DNA of 64,000 nt. Origin: Pedobacter mendelii. GTDB lineage: Bacteria > Bacteroidota > Bacteroidia > Sphingobacteriales > Sphingobacteriaceae. The stretch spans positions 372,001 to 436,000 of the forward strand of contig NZ_BMDJ01000002.1 of assembly GCF_014635725.1 (NCBI RefSeq), read 5' to 3'. Under the pieces are notes generated by a model. That model saw only the letters and a program-made list of their open reading frames with translations. It did not search any database and was not told where the DNA came from. How positions within the stretch are numbered: the first letter of the stretch is position 1; each line of letters starts with the position of its first letter. Positions 17,220-26,911 of the stretch are shown piece after piece. Made by a program: the position numbers and the translations under genes.

Positions 17220-18719
17220 TTAAACAATATAATCCACTAATCCATCAGCCAGTTTCCTGTCATTACTTAACCTCGGCACTTTATTCTGCCCACCCAGCTT
17301 CCCTTCACTTTTCATATAATTTACAAAAGCATCTTTTTTCAAAATACGTATAATTAGTGGTTGAAGGATGTTTCCCTCAATCAAATCAAAGTAATAAATA
17401 TTTTTCTTTTGCAAAGCCTGGTCTACCTTTTTACTGAAAGTATTAATATCTTTCGGAGCCAAAGAAAACTCTATAAACCACTCATGGTAAGGCAGTCTTC
17501 CTTTTTCAGGATTAACTTGAGGCGCAACAGTAAATTCTGTAATCTCTACACCTTCTTCATTTGCTACAGATAAAAGTGCATGCTCAACTTCCTCGCCAAT
17601 AACATGCTCGCCAAAAGCTGATATAAAATGCTTGATACGACCAGTAACTACAATTTTATAAGGATTCTTAGATACAAATTTTACTGTATCACCAATACTA
17701 TATCCCCATAAACCAGCATTTGTATTTAAAACCAATGCGTAATTAGTGTTCAATTCAATTTCACCAAGCGATAATCTTGTCCGATTTTCATTATGGTATT
17801 CATCAGCTGGGATAAATTCATAAAAAATACCTGCATCAGCCAATAATAACAGTCCCTTATCTTTTTGAGAATCCTGATAAGCAATAAAACCCTCTGAAGC
17901 AGGATAAGTTTCAATAGAATCTATTTTCTTACCAATGCTCTGTTCGATTTTTGCCCTATATGGTTCGAAATTTACGCCCCCATAAATAAACAGACTAAAG
18001 TTTTTAAAAACCTCAGCAATCTTTTTCCCACCTGATTTTTCTGTAAGTTTATCAAAATACATTTGAACCCAAGGCGGAATACCTGAAATCAATGTCATGT
18101 CTTCATGAATGGTTTCCTCAACAATGGCATCAACTTTTTCTTCCCAATCTTCGATTATGTTGGTTTCATAAGATGGTAAACGGTTTTTCTGCAAGTATTT
18201 TGGAACATGGTGCGCCACAATTCCGGAAAGCCGGCCAACGTTAATCCCGTTTTTGACATTCAAAACCGGACTGCCCTGTAAAAAAATCATTTTACCGTTT
18301 ACAAAGTCTGTTTTACCGGTTTCGTTGATATAAGTTAAAATAGCATTTCGAGCTGCCTTTATGTGTTCGGGCATGGATTCTTTAGAAAGCGGAATGTACT
18401 TTACACCCGATGTTGTACCAGAGGTTTTTGCAAAATACAGCGGTTTTCCTTTCCAAAGTACATCAGCCTCGCCTGCAACAACTCTATCTACATATGGCTT
18501 CAAACCTTCGTAATCCTGAACAGGAACGTTATTTTTGAAATCGGAATAGTTTTTTATTTCCTTAAAATGATGGTCTTTCCCAAAGGCGGTTTGCGCTGCT
18601 TCATTAACAAGTTTTAAAAGAATTTTTTGCTGAGCCGCAACGGCATTATTCTTCCACTTGCTTATCTGCCAAACTGCAAAGGCAGCAAAAGGTTTACTTA
18701 ATATAGCTTTTAAACCCAT
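17220..18719 (-). CDS. GH3-like acyl-adenylating enzyme
   Basis: A 499-residue member of the GH3 family (ANL-type adenylate-forming enzymes). The ATP-binding motif TSGTTSGVKYIPL lies near residue 95, 'YPASEGFIA' in the middle, and 'SAFGEHVIGEEVE' near 375. In plants GH3 enzymes join carboxylic acids to amino acids; bacterial members are uncharacterised, with Bacteroidota members common. Soluble, no signal peptide. It stands alone. Family is sure, substrate unknown. Confidence 0.85.
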   Translation of the reverse strand: MGLKAILSKPFAAFAVWQISKWKNNAVAAQQKILLKLVNEAAQTAFGKDHHFKEIKNYSDFKNNVPVQDYEGLKPYVDRVVAGEADVLWKGKPLYFAKTSGTTSGVKYIPLSKESMPEHIKAARNAILTYINETGKTDFVNGKMIFLQGSPVLNVKNGINVGRLSGIVAHHVPKYLQKNRLPSYETNIIEDWEEKVDAIVEETIHEDMTLISGIPPWVQMYFDKLTEKSGGKKIAEVFKNFSLFIYGGVNFEPYRAKIEQSIGKKIDSIETYPASEGFIAYQDSQKDKGLLLLADAGIFYEFIPADEYHNENRTRLSLGEIELNTNYALVLNTNAGLWGYSIGDTVKFVSKNPYKIVVTGRIKHFISAFGEHVIGEEVEHALLSVANEEGVEITEFTVAPQVNPEKGRLPYHEWFIEFSLAPKDINTFSKKVDQALQKKNIYYFDLIEGNILQPLIIRILKKDAFVNYMKSEGKLGGQNKVPRLSNDRKLADGLVDYIV

Positions 18720-18829
18720 AAATAAATCCCTAAAGGATTTTCTCCTTTCTAATGTTAATGTTTAATTCTTTATTTATTGGATGCATAACATTAAACAATG
18801 TCTAAAATCCACTTTAAGCGTTTAAGCTG

Positions 18830-19618
18830 TTAAACGATATTATGCAAGATATCAGGATGTTCATCTCCTTGATATTCCCCAGAAATTTTACGATAAGCTA
18901 CGGTTAAAGCAACGCTGGATAGGGGTACAATTATGAATGAACTTAAAATATTTACGATAAATGCAACGAGAGGCCATTGTAAATAGTTTAGCAATAGGTA
19001 AATTAAATAACCGCCACCCAAAATTACCAAAAGCAATAATATTTTAGTGAAATTACCTTTGGTTGTAGCAAGACTTAATTTTATAGACTCGAAAGGCTTA
19101 CAATTCTTATCAATAATAAAGAAAGGGAAAAATGAAATCCTTAACCAAGTGATGAAAATTGCAATTATACCTACAGAAATTGCAACATTTTTGACAATAG
19201 TTACATCTAAACCAGTGTAAATAAAAGGAAACGCAATTAAAATTACTATTAAATACACGCCGAAAATACAGCCAACAAAGTATAATGTAGCAACTAAAAA
19301 GCGTATAATTTGTTGTCGAGTTGGTAAAGTATCAACAATTTTAACATCGTTTAACTCATCATCCATCAAATGAAAAATGTATTTAAAAAGAGAGAGATTA
19401 ATAGTAAAATAAAGCATTATGAAAATGAATACCATTGCAATGCTTAAAAATTTACTCACATCTTTTATAAAAAAAGCCATTAAACTCGATGCGCTCGCTG
19501 TTATAAACATTAAAAAACACAAAGTAGCTATAGAGAAATAGTGTTTTTTTGTAATAACCCAGGCTTTCTGAATTACATCATTAACAGCAAATGTGCTTTC
19601 TTTTAGATAATTTATCAT
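18830..19618 (-). CDS. Polytopic membrane protein of unknown function
   Basis: A 262-residue protein with about six membrane segments (roughly 28-50, 60-80, 105-130, 145-168, 190-212 and 220-245). The order of helices recalls glycerophosphodiesterase membrane-domain (DUF975-like) proteins, but no diagnostic motif is certain. Its start overlaps the stop of the upstream glycosyltransferase gene as ATGA, so they are translationally coupled and may work together on an envelope glycan or lipid. Confidence 0.7.
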   Translation of the reverse strand: MINYLKESTFAVNDVIQKAWVITKKHYFSIATLCFLMFITASASSLMAFFIKDVSKFLSIAMVFIFIMLYFTINLSLFKYIFHLMDDELNDVKIVDTLPTRQQIIRFLVATLYFVGCIFGVYLIVILIAFPFIYTGLDVTIVKNVAISVGIIAIFITWLRISFFPFFIIDKNCKPFESIKLSLATTKGNFTKILLLLVILGGGYLIYLLLNYLQWPLVAFIVNILSSFIIVPLSSVALTVAYRKISGEYQGDEHPDILHNIV

Positions 19619-20583
19619 TGTTGTTTAAATACCACTCTTTTAAATAAATCCTGTATAAACCCTAAACCATAAGCGGTTAGTTGGATGAATGAAGATATAA
19701 TGCTCAAAAATGCAACTTTTATAGATTTATTTACCGACCAGGAGTGAAAAAATATCAACAAAAAGAACATTAGCAGTATAAAATTACCAACAATTCCTAA
19801 AGGCCAATAAAATATATTACAGAGGGCAGTAAAAATAAATCCAACTGTAAAAGCTGCAGGGAAAAAGTGAACCAATTTTAACTCTTTAGGAAAGTGTATA
19901 TAAATATTGATTCTCGCCCTGCCAAAAAAATGAAGCTGCTTGTAAAACTGGCCAAAACTTGTCCGCCTTTTATGGTAAACTTTAGCATTAGGAATTAAAC
20001 CAATTTTGAAACCGTTCTCGTGAATTCGAATGCTATATTCAATATCTTCACCCAACCTGGTTAAAATAAAACCACCAACTTTTTCCCAAACCTCTCGGGA
20101 AACACCCATATTAAAACTGCGTGGATGAAACTGACCAACATGTTTTTTATTACCTCGAATACCCCCGGTTGTAAATGGAGAAGTCATGGCATAACTTATT
20201 GCTTTTTGAACAGGAGTAAAACTTTCATGAGCAGCATCAGGACCGCCATAAGCATCTAAATCGTGTTCATAAAGATAGTTTTTAACAATTTCAAGATAAT
20301 CTGCAGGAATTAAACAATCAGAATCGAAAATTACAAAATAATCTCCTGTAGCTCTTTCAAAGCCATAATTCCGTGTAAAACCTTGCCCCTCATTTTCTTT
20401 ATAGAAGTATTTTATATCGAGTTTATTGGAATAGCTTTCTACAATTTCTTTAGCATCTTCTTTGGAGCCATCTTCGATAACCAAAACCTCAAACTGTAAA
20501 TAGGTTTGTTTTGTTAAGGTGTACAAAAGTTCGTTAATTTCTTGCGGACGATTGTAAAGCGGAATTATGATGGAGAAAAACAT
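19615..20583 (-). CDS. Family 2 glycosyltransferase, membrane anchored
   Basis: A 322-residue GT-A enzyme: opening motif IIPLYNRP, 'FEVLVIEDGS', the metal site FDSDC near residue 90 and 'LGEDIEYSIRI' (ED acceptor-base region). Two or three C-terminal hydrophobic segments (about 240-300) anchor it in the membrane. It transfers a sugar from a nucleotide sugar to an unknown acceptor. Coupled by ATGA overlap to the following membrane protein. Confidence 0.88.
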   Translation of the reverse strand: MFFSIIIPLYNRPQEINELLYTLTKQTYLQFEVLVIEDGSKEDAKEIVESYSNKLDIKYFYKENEGQGFTRNYGFERATGDYFVIFDSDCLIPADYLEIVKNYLYEHDLDAYGGPDAAHESFTPVQKAISYAMTSPFTTGGIRGNKKHVGQFHPRSFNMGVSREVWEKVGGFILTRLGEDIEYSIRIHENGFKIGLIPNAKVYHKRRTSFGQFYKQLHFFGRARINIYIHFPKELKLVHFFPAAFTVGFIFTALCNIFYWPLGIVGNFILLMFFLLIFFHSWSVNKSIKVAFLSIISSFIQLTAYGLGFIQDLFKRVVFKQQ

Positions 20584-20660
20584 GTTTTAGAGGGTAAAGG
20601 GTAGAAGGTAAAAGGCATAGGGTTTTGAGCGTACAAACCTTACGCCCTAAACCATTTAGC

Positions 20661-21611
20661 TTACACCCTCTTTTCTATCAAATATTGATTTCTTTCTGGT
20701 GCGTTACGTGTAACCAACTCTGCTACAAAACCGGTTAAAAACATTTGCGAACCAACCACAATTGCAACTAAAGCGATGTAAAATAGCGGCTGGTCGGTGA
20801 TTTCTCTTTTATATGGAATATGTGCGGCAATATGGTAAAGCTTTATGAAAATCATCCACAAAGCCATAAAAGTTCCAACAAGAAAGCTTAAAACACCCAA
20901 TGAGCCGAAGAAGTGCATAGGGCGTTTACCGAATTTACCGACAAAAAATATCGAAAGTAAATCTAAAAAGCCGTTTATAAACCTACTGAAACCAAATTTT
21001 GTTGTGCCATATTTACGTGCCCTATGCTCTACAATCTGCTCTTCAATTTTAGTAAAACCCGCCCATTTTGCAATTACCGGGATGTAACGATGCATTTCGC
21101 CATAAACTTCGATGGTTTTTACAACATCACTTCTATAAGCTTTTAAGCCGCAATTAAAATCATTTAATTCGATTCCGCTCATTTTACGGGTGGCGGCATT
21201 AAATAATTTAGTAGGAATGGTTTTGGTAATCGGGTCGTAGCGTTTCTTTTTCCAACCCGAAATTAAATCGAGTTTTTCTTCCTTAATTCGACGGTATAAT
21301 TCAGGTATTTCATCAGGACTATCCTGTAAATCTGCATCCATGGTAATGATTATATCACCCTCTGTTGCTTCAAAGCCCACATTAAGTGCGGCCGACTTAC
21401 CATAATTTCTTCTGAATTTGATACCCCTAATTGCATTATTTTGCAGTTTTAAAGATTCAATAACCGTCCAGGAGTTATCCGTACTGCCATCATCAACCAA
21501 AATAATTTCGTAGCTGAAGTTATGCTCTGCCATTACTTTCGCAATCCAGGTCGTTAATTCCGGAAGCGATTCATCTTCGTTATATAAGGGTATTACTACT
21601 GATATATCCAT
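20661..21611 (-). CDS. Polyprenyl-phosphate glycosyltransferase (GtrB/DPM-type)
   Basis: A 316-residue GT2 enzyme with VVIPLYNED at the start, 'ILVDDGSTD', the metal motif DADLQDSPDEI near residue 95, and two C-terminal membrane helices (about 230-255 and 270-295). This layout is typical of enzymes that put a sugar on undecaprenyl phosphate, as GtrB and ArnC do. It lies upstream of the other glycosyltransferase. A TACTTGATAC-type minisatellite sits directly before its start codon. Confidence 0.88.
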   Translation of the reverse strand: MDISVVIPLYNEDESLPELTTWIAKVMAEHNFSYEIILVDDGSTDNSWTVIESLKLQNNAIRGIKFRRNYGKSAALNVGFEATEGDIIITMDADLQDSPDEIPELYRRIKEEKLDLISGWKKKRYDPITKTIPTKLFNAATRKMSGIELNDFNCGLKAYRSDVVKTIEVYGEMHRYIPVIAKWAGFTKIEEQIVEHRARKYGTTKFGFSRFINGFLDLLSIFFVGKFGKRPMHFFGSLGVLSFLVGTFMALWMIFIKLYHIAAHIPYKREITDQPLFYIALVAIVVGSQMFLTGFVAELVTRNAPERNQYLIEKRV

Positions 21612-21612
21612 T

Positions 21613-21675
21613 TATGAGTATCAAGATTTGAGTATTAAGCATTAGTATTAAGATCCAAGTATCAAGAATCAAGAC
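21613..21675 (-). repeat. TACTTGATACTAA-type minisatellite before the GtrB-like start codon
   Basis: Read in the sense of the gene, degenerate units such as cttgatacttgg, cttaatactaat and cttgatactcat run up to 2-3 bases from the ATG at 21611. The same motif in the same sense precedes the starts at 23027 and 33520. Confidence 0.7.
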
Positions 21676-21764
21676 TAAATTATATCTGCTTTTAAATTAA
21701 AACGTGCAAATTTCATCAAATTAAATGATAAAACTTACGCGTAGAAAATTCTTATGTTTTGTTT

Positions 21765-22337
21765 TTAAGCTTCTTGCTCAGGTAATGTATTGAAAGTTAC
21801 AGGTTCTTTTTTCTTTAGAATCGCAGCAAGTATTAAAGACAAAACACCATACAAAGCTAATGAAACACCAAAACTTGTAAATGAATTTTTAAAAGTTGGA
21901 GCAAGTTTTTCTTGCATATTACCTGCCTTTGCCATTGCTTCATCTATTTGATCTGCCCCCATTCCGAATTTCTCCATCATGCTTCTTTGCGATTCTTCAA
22001 TTGCTGAAGCAGCTTTAGACGGCAAATCTGGGTCTATCAACGTCATCAGTACAACATTATACAAAACAGAAGTAAATGCTAAAATTAATGCAATAATTAA
22101 AAATGATTTAAAAGCTTCTCCAAATGTCCAATAGCCTCCAATCTCTTTACGGATATTAATTCCTACAAAAACAAGCAGGGCAATAAAAATGATTAAAATA
22201 ACAAAAGGTAATGCGAAATTGGTGTAAAGCATTACAGGATTTATAAAATACAGCGTTAAGGAAATCACAATTGAAACTGCTGCAAGAATAAAACCATATT
22301 TAAGAGATAGTTTGGTAATTAAGGTGCTCTTGTCCAT
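21765..22337 (-). CDS. DUF4199 membrane protein
   Basis: A 190-residue protein with four membrane helices (about 13-33, 38-60, 72-95 and 150-172) and the pattern 'IGGYWTFGEAFKSFLIIAL' of DUF4199, a Bacteroidota family of unknown function. Family members are often near glycosyltransferases, as here. Confidence 0.82.
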   Translation of the reverse strand: MDKSTLITKLSLKYGFILAAVSIVISLTLYFINPVMLYTNFALPFVILIIFIALLVFVGINIRKEIGGYWTFGEAFKSFLIIALILAFTSVLYNVVLMTLIDPDLPSKAASAIEESQRSMMEKFGMGADQIDEAMAKAGNMQEKLAPTFKNSFTSFGVSLALYGVLSLILAAILKKKEPVTFNTLPEQEA

Positions 22338-22358
22338 CTTGTTTGATTGAATTAAGTT

Positions 22359-23027
22359 TTAGTTATTAATAGTTGTTATCAATATATAAGTAGCAGAATC
22401 GAACGATTTGTTACGGCTAAACTGAATTAATTCTTTTGTTGTTTCTGCACTTCCCTCCGTATCCAGGAAAAAAGCCATAAACGGCACAAATAAATCTTTC
22501 ATTTCTTCGCTAACATTTAAAGTTTCAGCAGTTTTACAAATTTCTTCTATACTGCCTTCTGCTAGTTGCTGATTACTGATTAACTCCTCATAAATCTCAA
22601 ATTCATCTTGAAATTCATCATCCTCAACCAGCAAAAATTCTTTTAAGAAATCGCCTAATTCAGGGTCTAAATCTTCATCCTTACATTCTTTAATGTAAAG
22701 CAGCAAGTTTAAAAGTTCTGTTCCTCTATCAATTGTTTCTTCTTCAATTTTGGCCCATTCATCGCTTTCTAAATAATCATCTTCTAATTTCTGAACATCA
22801 CTGCTAAAGAAATTAACCATCAATAAATCGAAGAAGATTTCTCTCAACTCTTCAAACTTTGGATTTGAATCGAAAACATCATCGAAAGCGGCTGCTTTAT
22901 CTAAGAAATTTAAATCTAACTCATAAGCGGCAATTAGCTCTTTTTGAAAATTAGCTGCATCAACATTTTCTGTTTCAGCATATTTAGTAATTGATGCGCT
23001 TAACGCTTTTTTTACTCTACTATCCAT
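22359..23027 (-). CDS. Acidic protein of unknown function
   Basis: A 222-residue soluble, strongly acidic helical protein (MDSRVKKALSASITKYAE...). I set the start at ATG 23027. A further in-frame ATG at 23063 lies in the minisatellite and would add 12 residues translated from repeat (VLDTKYLILIK), so it is rejected. No family recognised. It lies 22 bases upstream of the DUF4199 gene, so probably co-transcribed. Confidence 0.75.
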   Translation of the reverse strand: MDSRVKKALSASITKYAETENVDAANFQKELIAAYELDLNFLDKAAAFDDVFDSNPKFEELREIFFDLLMVNFFSSDVQKLEDDYLESDEWAKIEEETIDRGTELLNLLLYIKECKDEDLDPELGDFLKEFLLVEDDEFQDEFEIYEELISNQQLAEGSIEEICKTAETLNVSEEMKDLFVPFMAFFLDTEGSAETTKELIQFSRNKSFDSATYILITTINN

Positions 23028-23028
23028 T

Positions 23029-23100
23029 TTTATTAGTATCAAGTATTTAGTATCAAGTACCAAGTATCAAGTATTTAGTACCAATTATTTAGTATCAAGA
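23029..23100 (-). repeat. TACTTGATACTAA-type minisatellite before the acidic protein start
   Basis: In gene sense about five units of cttgatactaaata / cttgatacttggta run to within a few bases of the ATG at 23027. Same unit and same orientation as at 21613 and 33440. Confidence 0.8.
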
Positions 23101-23135
23101 TGAGGCAAATATTTCAATCTTTCTGCTTTAGTCTT

Positions 23136-24392
23136 TTAGCTCTTTTGATATTGATTATTGTTAAAAACTAAGGTTACTTTCCCGGTTAATTCGGCACCCA
23201 ATAATGGGCTGTTAGCCGATTTTGAATGATTACTTTCAGCACTATACAACCATTTTTCGTTAGGATTAAAAATGGTAAAGTTTGCCACCGCTCCTTCTTC
23301 AATTAATGGAATATTTAAATTTAGTAATTTCCTTGGGTTGATGCTTAATTTTTCTGCAATAAGGTTTGCATCCAATCCTGCTTTTATTAATAATGGAAGA
23401 ACTGTTTGCAAAGCAATGATTCCATAATGTGCAATTTCGAATTCAACGTTTTTAAATTCTATCTCTTCAGGGCGATGTTGCGAAGTTATAACATCTATAG
23501 TTCCATCTTTTAAACCTGCGATTAAAGCCTTAATATCTGCTTTGCTGCGCAAAGGGGGTTTAACTTTGTAATTAGTATCAAAATCTGATAAAAGTTCTTC
23601 AGTAAAAACTAAATGATGTGCCGTAACATCACAAGAGATTTGAACACCATCTTTCTTCGCTTTGCGAATTAATGCAACAGAACCTGCTGTAGAAATATTG
23701 CTGATGTGAATTTTGGTTTCGTTGTAAGTTGCCAAAAAAATATCACGGGCAATATGCATTTCTTCGGCAAGAGGTGGCAAGCCTTTCATACCCAGCAAAA
23801 CCGAGTTCTTGCTCTCATTAATCTGTGCTTTGCCAGCAATAGATTTATTTTCTGGGTAAACCATCAAAAGTGCATCAAAACCCTTGGCATATTGTAAAGC
23901 ACGACTCATAAAACCATCATCTTGCAAAGCGCTATCTCCATCAGAGAAAGCAACAGCGCCGGCCTGCTTCATATCAAAAAGTTCGGCAATTTCTTTTGCT
24001 TCGCGATTTTGACTGATTGCGCCAACAGGATAAACATCTACTAAATTATTTTTTGCCTTATTAATGATGTATTCTACCTGAGATTTTGATTGAACCACAG
24101 GATTTGCTTGTGGCAACAAAGCTAAACCTGTAAAGCCACCTGCTTTGGCAGTTTCGGTTAAAGTTTCAATATCTTCTTTGGTTTCGAAACCTGGATCGCC
24201 TGCAACACAATTTAAATCGAAAAATCCTGGTGCTAAAAAGGCACCTTCGGCATCAAAAACAGTTTCGCCTTTTTCTGCCGATAAATTACCAATGCTTTTA
24301 ATTTTTCCATCAACTACCCTAACATCGTACTGCTCTTTATTAAATTTACTTTGCGGATCGGCAATGGTTACATGCTTTACAAGGAGATTCAT
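23136..24392 (-). CDS. Dihydroorotase-like protein lacking the metal site (PyrC' type)
   Basis: A 418-residue amidohydrolase-fold protein of dihydroorotase class. The N-terminal block aligns with the active family, but the metal site DxHxHLREPG reads DLNCVAGDPG at 59-68, so both histidines (61, 63) are N and V, and the substrate arginine (65) is G. The later catalytic TDHAPH reads SQHRPE near residue 305. It should therefore not hydrolyse dihydroorotate. Non-catalytic dihydroorotases act as structural partners of aspartate carbamoyltransferase in some bacteria, a plausible role. Its ATG overlaps the stop of the BatA-like gene (ATGA). Confidence 0.85.
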   Translation of the reverse strand: MNLLVKHVTIADPQSKFNKEQYDVRVVDGKIKSIGNLSAEKGETVFDAEGAFLAPGFFDLNCVAGDPGFETKEDIETLTETAKAGGFTGLALLPQANPVVQSKSQVEYIINKAKNNLVDVYPVGAISQNREAKEIAELFDMKQAGAVAFSDGDSALQDDGFMSRALQYAKGFDALLMVYPENKSIAGKAQINESKNSVLLGMKGLPPLAEEMHIARDIFLATYNETKIHISNISTAGSVALIRKAKKDGVQISCDVTAHHLVFTEELLSDFDTNYKVKPPLRSKADIKALIAGLKDGTIDVITSQHRPEEIEFKNVEFEIAHYGIIALQTVLPLLIKAGLDANLIAEKLSINPRKLLNLNIPLIEEGAVANFTIFNPNEKWLYSAESNHSKSANSPLLGAELTGKVTLVFNNNQYQKS

Positions 24393-26428
24393 ATTGTTTT
24401 TTTTGTGTTATTAAAAAATAGGATGAGCAGAATTTCTGCTGCAATAAAAATCAGCGACAAAATTAGACAAAGTTTCCATAAAGTCTGTCCAATTTTATTA
24501 GCTCCTGAAACTAATTTAACTGCATCTTTATCTGTATCGTATATTTTGAAGTTTCCATTTTCTACCAAATTATTAAGTTCACTTTTAGTTAAGTAATGCA
24601 TATCAGATTCTGACCTACCATTATTAAAACTATAAACAGCAAGTAAGGAATCTGCCAGGTTTAAATTATAAAATCCTGCAGCTTTAATCTGGTCGGCTGT
24701 GTAAATAAGTGTTTTTCCATCTGCCTGACGTACTTCGGGAATAGCTTCGAAGTTTTTTGAGATAAGTTTTAAACTTTGGTTTTTACCCAAAGAAATCCGT
24801 TTGCTTGCTAAAATATTATCTGTGCTCAAGGTGTAATACAATGCATCTTCATTTCCACTGTTTAATGTTAAGCGATACATTAAAGGAACAAAAAAAGGAT
24901 GGCGAGCTAGATTTCCATCTTTATCGCTCAAACCCGTAGCTGATAGATAAATTTGCCCATTACCTATGCCGAACTTAGAAAAATAAGTTTTTCCTCCAGG
25001 TAAAGCCATAATTGATTCCTTGTTTGAAGAATTACTTTCAATAAAATTGAAATAACGATTAACTGATGGTAAATCTAAATTCTTTGGAATTTCTTCGAAA
25101 ACTGTTTTAAAAATTGGATGTTGCAAATCTATCTTATCTACTCTTGCTGCCGTAGTATTTAAGCTTTGTATTTGCGGGAGCGATAATCCGCTTAAAAAGG
25201 AGTTGTAAACCTGAATATCCGAATCTAAATCGGGAAATATTACGACTGAACCGCCAGTTTTTAAATACGTTTTTAGTTGTTGTGCTAAACCTGAAGATGG
25301 ATTTTTTAATCCATTTAAAACGATTAAGCCAAAATCGGCAAAACTGCTGTAGTTAATGCTGCTTTCGCTGTTTTCTGTTAGTTTATAATAGTTATCAGCA
25401 GCGAAAAGTGCTTTGATGTAATTTCCAGCATTCGGTCCATTAATACTGAGTACAGGAAAACTTGAATCTACTTTAAAGCTGAAAGAGAGAGAATCATCAA
25501 AAGTTACTGGGAAATCTTTAATGCTGATAACCCCCTTTTGCCAACCGACGGCCAGGCCGGAAAAATTTAATGTATCTCTTTTGAATTTCCCTGACCGAAT
25601 AGTAACTGAACTTAGGGCCTTCTGTTGATTGTTAATGGTTAATTTTAGTGGAATATTTACCGCATCCTCTTCAGAATAATTTTTCACCTGAACCACAAGC
25701 TTTTCATTTGCCCCGGGCTGATGATTTGGAGAAAGTGTCCAAATGCTGTCTACAGCAATATTAGATAAAGTTGTTGCATTTAATTTCAAGGAAGAATATT
25801 GGATGTCCGGTTTGGTTTCTAGCTTTTTATTCGTGGCGATGTTTTTTTGAAAATCGCTAATCAGGAAACTATATTGATTTGCCGAACCGGTTAAAACATT
25901 TCCTTGCCGGTTTAAAATCTGTTGTAGATTTCTGGTTGCGGCTGAAATTTTAACATCATCTAAAGCTTTCAAAAATTCTTCTTCGCTTAACAAACGTTGA
26001 TGCTTTCCCTCAAAATCGTTTGTTAACAGCTGAAATCTATCGTTAATTCCAAATCCTTTAACCAATTCTTTAGCTCTGCGTTTAGCCTCATCAAGTAAAC
26101 TTCCATCTTTATTAACGGCCTCCATGCTGTAAGAATTATCGATGTAAATACTTACTGCATTATTTAAAGCTGTTGCTTTTTGATTGTTTAAAGGAATGTA
26201 AGGTTGTGCAAAAGCGAGCACTAAAAAGATTATCGCCAAAATTCTGGATAAAAGAATAAGGAGATTCTTTATTTTCTCTTTTGATGAATTTTGTTGTTCT
26301 ACCTCTTTTAAAAGCTGAACGTTAGAGAAATAAACTTTTTTAAATTTCCTAAAATTGAATAAATGAATAATAACCGGAATGGCAACCGTTAGTAGTGCGA
26401 AAAGAAAGCCCGGATAAAGGAAATTCAT
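24389..26428 (-). CDS. BatA-like membrane protein with VWA-type region
   Basis: A 679-residue protein. The first 80 residues form the BatA N-terminal double-membrane-segment domain ('FLYPGFLFALLTVAIPVIIH', 'LLILLSRILAIIFLVLAFAQP'). A von Willebrand-A-like domain begins near residue 90 (VSIYIDNSYSM, a DxSxS-type metal site with asparagine: D-N-S-Y-S), followed by a large periplasmic part and a C-terminal membrane helix near 650. BatA proteins belong to a Bacteroidota envelope stress system. Translationally coupled to the dihydroorotase-like gene. Confidence 0.85.
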   Translation of the reverse strand: MNFLYPGFLFALLTVAIPVIIHLFNFRKFKKVYFSNVQLLKEVEQQNSSKEKIKNLLILLSRILAIIFLVLAFAQPYIPLNNQKATALNNAVSIYIDNSYSMEAVNKDGSLLDEAKRRAKELVKGFGINDRFQLLTNDFEGKHQRLLSEEEFLKALDDVKISAATRNLQQILNRQGNVLTGSANQYSFLISDFQKNIATNKKLETKPDIQYSSLKLNATTLSNIAVDSIWTLSPNHQPGANEKLVVQVKNYSEEDAVNIPLKLTINNQQKALSSVTIRSGKFKRDTLNFSGLAVGWQKGVISIKDFPVTFDDSLSFSFKVDSSFPVLSINGPNAGNYIKALFAADNYYKLTENSESSINYSSFADFGLIVLNGLKNPSSGLAQQLKTYLKTGGSVVIFPDLDSDIQVYNSFLSGLSLPQIQSLNTTAARVDKIDLQHPIFKTVFEEIPKNLDLPSVNRYFNFIESNSSNKESIMALPGGKTYFSKFGIGNGQIYLSATGLSDKDGNLARHPFFVPLMYRLTLNSGNEDALYYTLSTDNILASKRISLGKNQSLKLISKNFEAIPEVRQADGKTLIYTADQIKAAGFYNLNLADSLLAVYSFNNGRSESDMHYLTKSELNNLVENGNFKIYDTDKDAVKLVSGANKIGQTLWKLCLILSLIFIAAEILLILFFNNTKKTI

Positions 26429-26488
26429 TAAAAATCAAAGATAGAAAAATTATGTAAAGCGGCGAATTTCAATTGTAATAAACTCGTT

Positions 26489-26893
26489 CTAATATTCAAA
26501 GCCCGGAAATTCTATATTCACTATTTTCCATGCACTATTTTGAAGTGCAAAATAAAGTTTAAATGGACCACTCTTAATTTTGGATTGCTTTTGAATAACA
26601 TCACGATAACCTGCAACACCTTCCACAAAGCCCATTCCTTTTTCATCACTCAGCAATTCAAAATTTACGTCGATAATATCATATCTTCCGCCAACATATT
26701 CATCAGATTTACCAAAAATACCTTTCAACCTACTAATAATAACATCTTTGCCAATTACTTTATTTCCCGGAAGGATAAAAAAATCATTCAATTCTTCAGT
26801 AATGGACTTAGATTGTTTAAACCACGAGTTAATAAACCTAATGGCACTATTTACGATATCAGCTTGATGGTTAAAAGTAATGTTATCTTGCAT
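26489..26893 (-). CDS. NTF2-like (SnoaL-type) small protein
   Basis: A 134-residue soluble protein that starts with a helical region (SAIRFINSWFKQS) and ends in beta strands such as 'KLYFALQNSAWKIVNIEFP', the usual order of the NTF2-like fold. No catalytic residues can be named. It lies 18 bases downstream of the L,D-transpeptidase gene in the same direction. Confidence 0.6.
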   Translation of the reverse strand: MQDNITFNHQADIVNSAIRFINSWFKQSKSITEELNDFFILPGNKVIGKDVIISRLKGIFGKSDEYVGGRYDIIDVNFELLSDEKGMGFVEGVAGYRDVIQKQSKIKSGPFKLYFALQNSAWKIVNIEFPGFEY

Positions 26894-26911
26894 TTGACAA
26901 ATCTACAGCTT

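Noticed and set aside
23028..23063. Upstream start for the acidic protein
   Set aside because: The extra residues are translated from the minisatellite.
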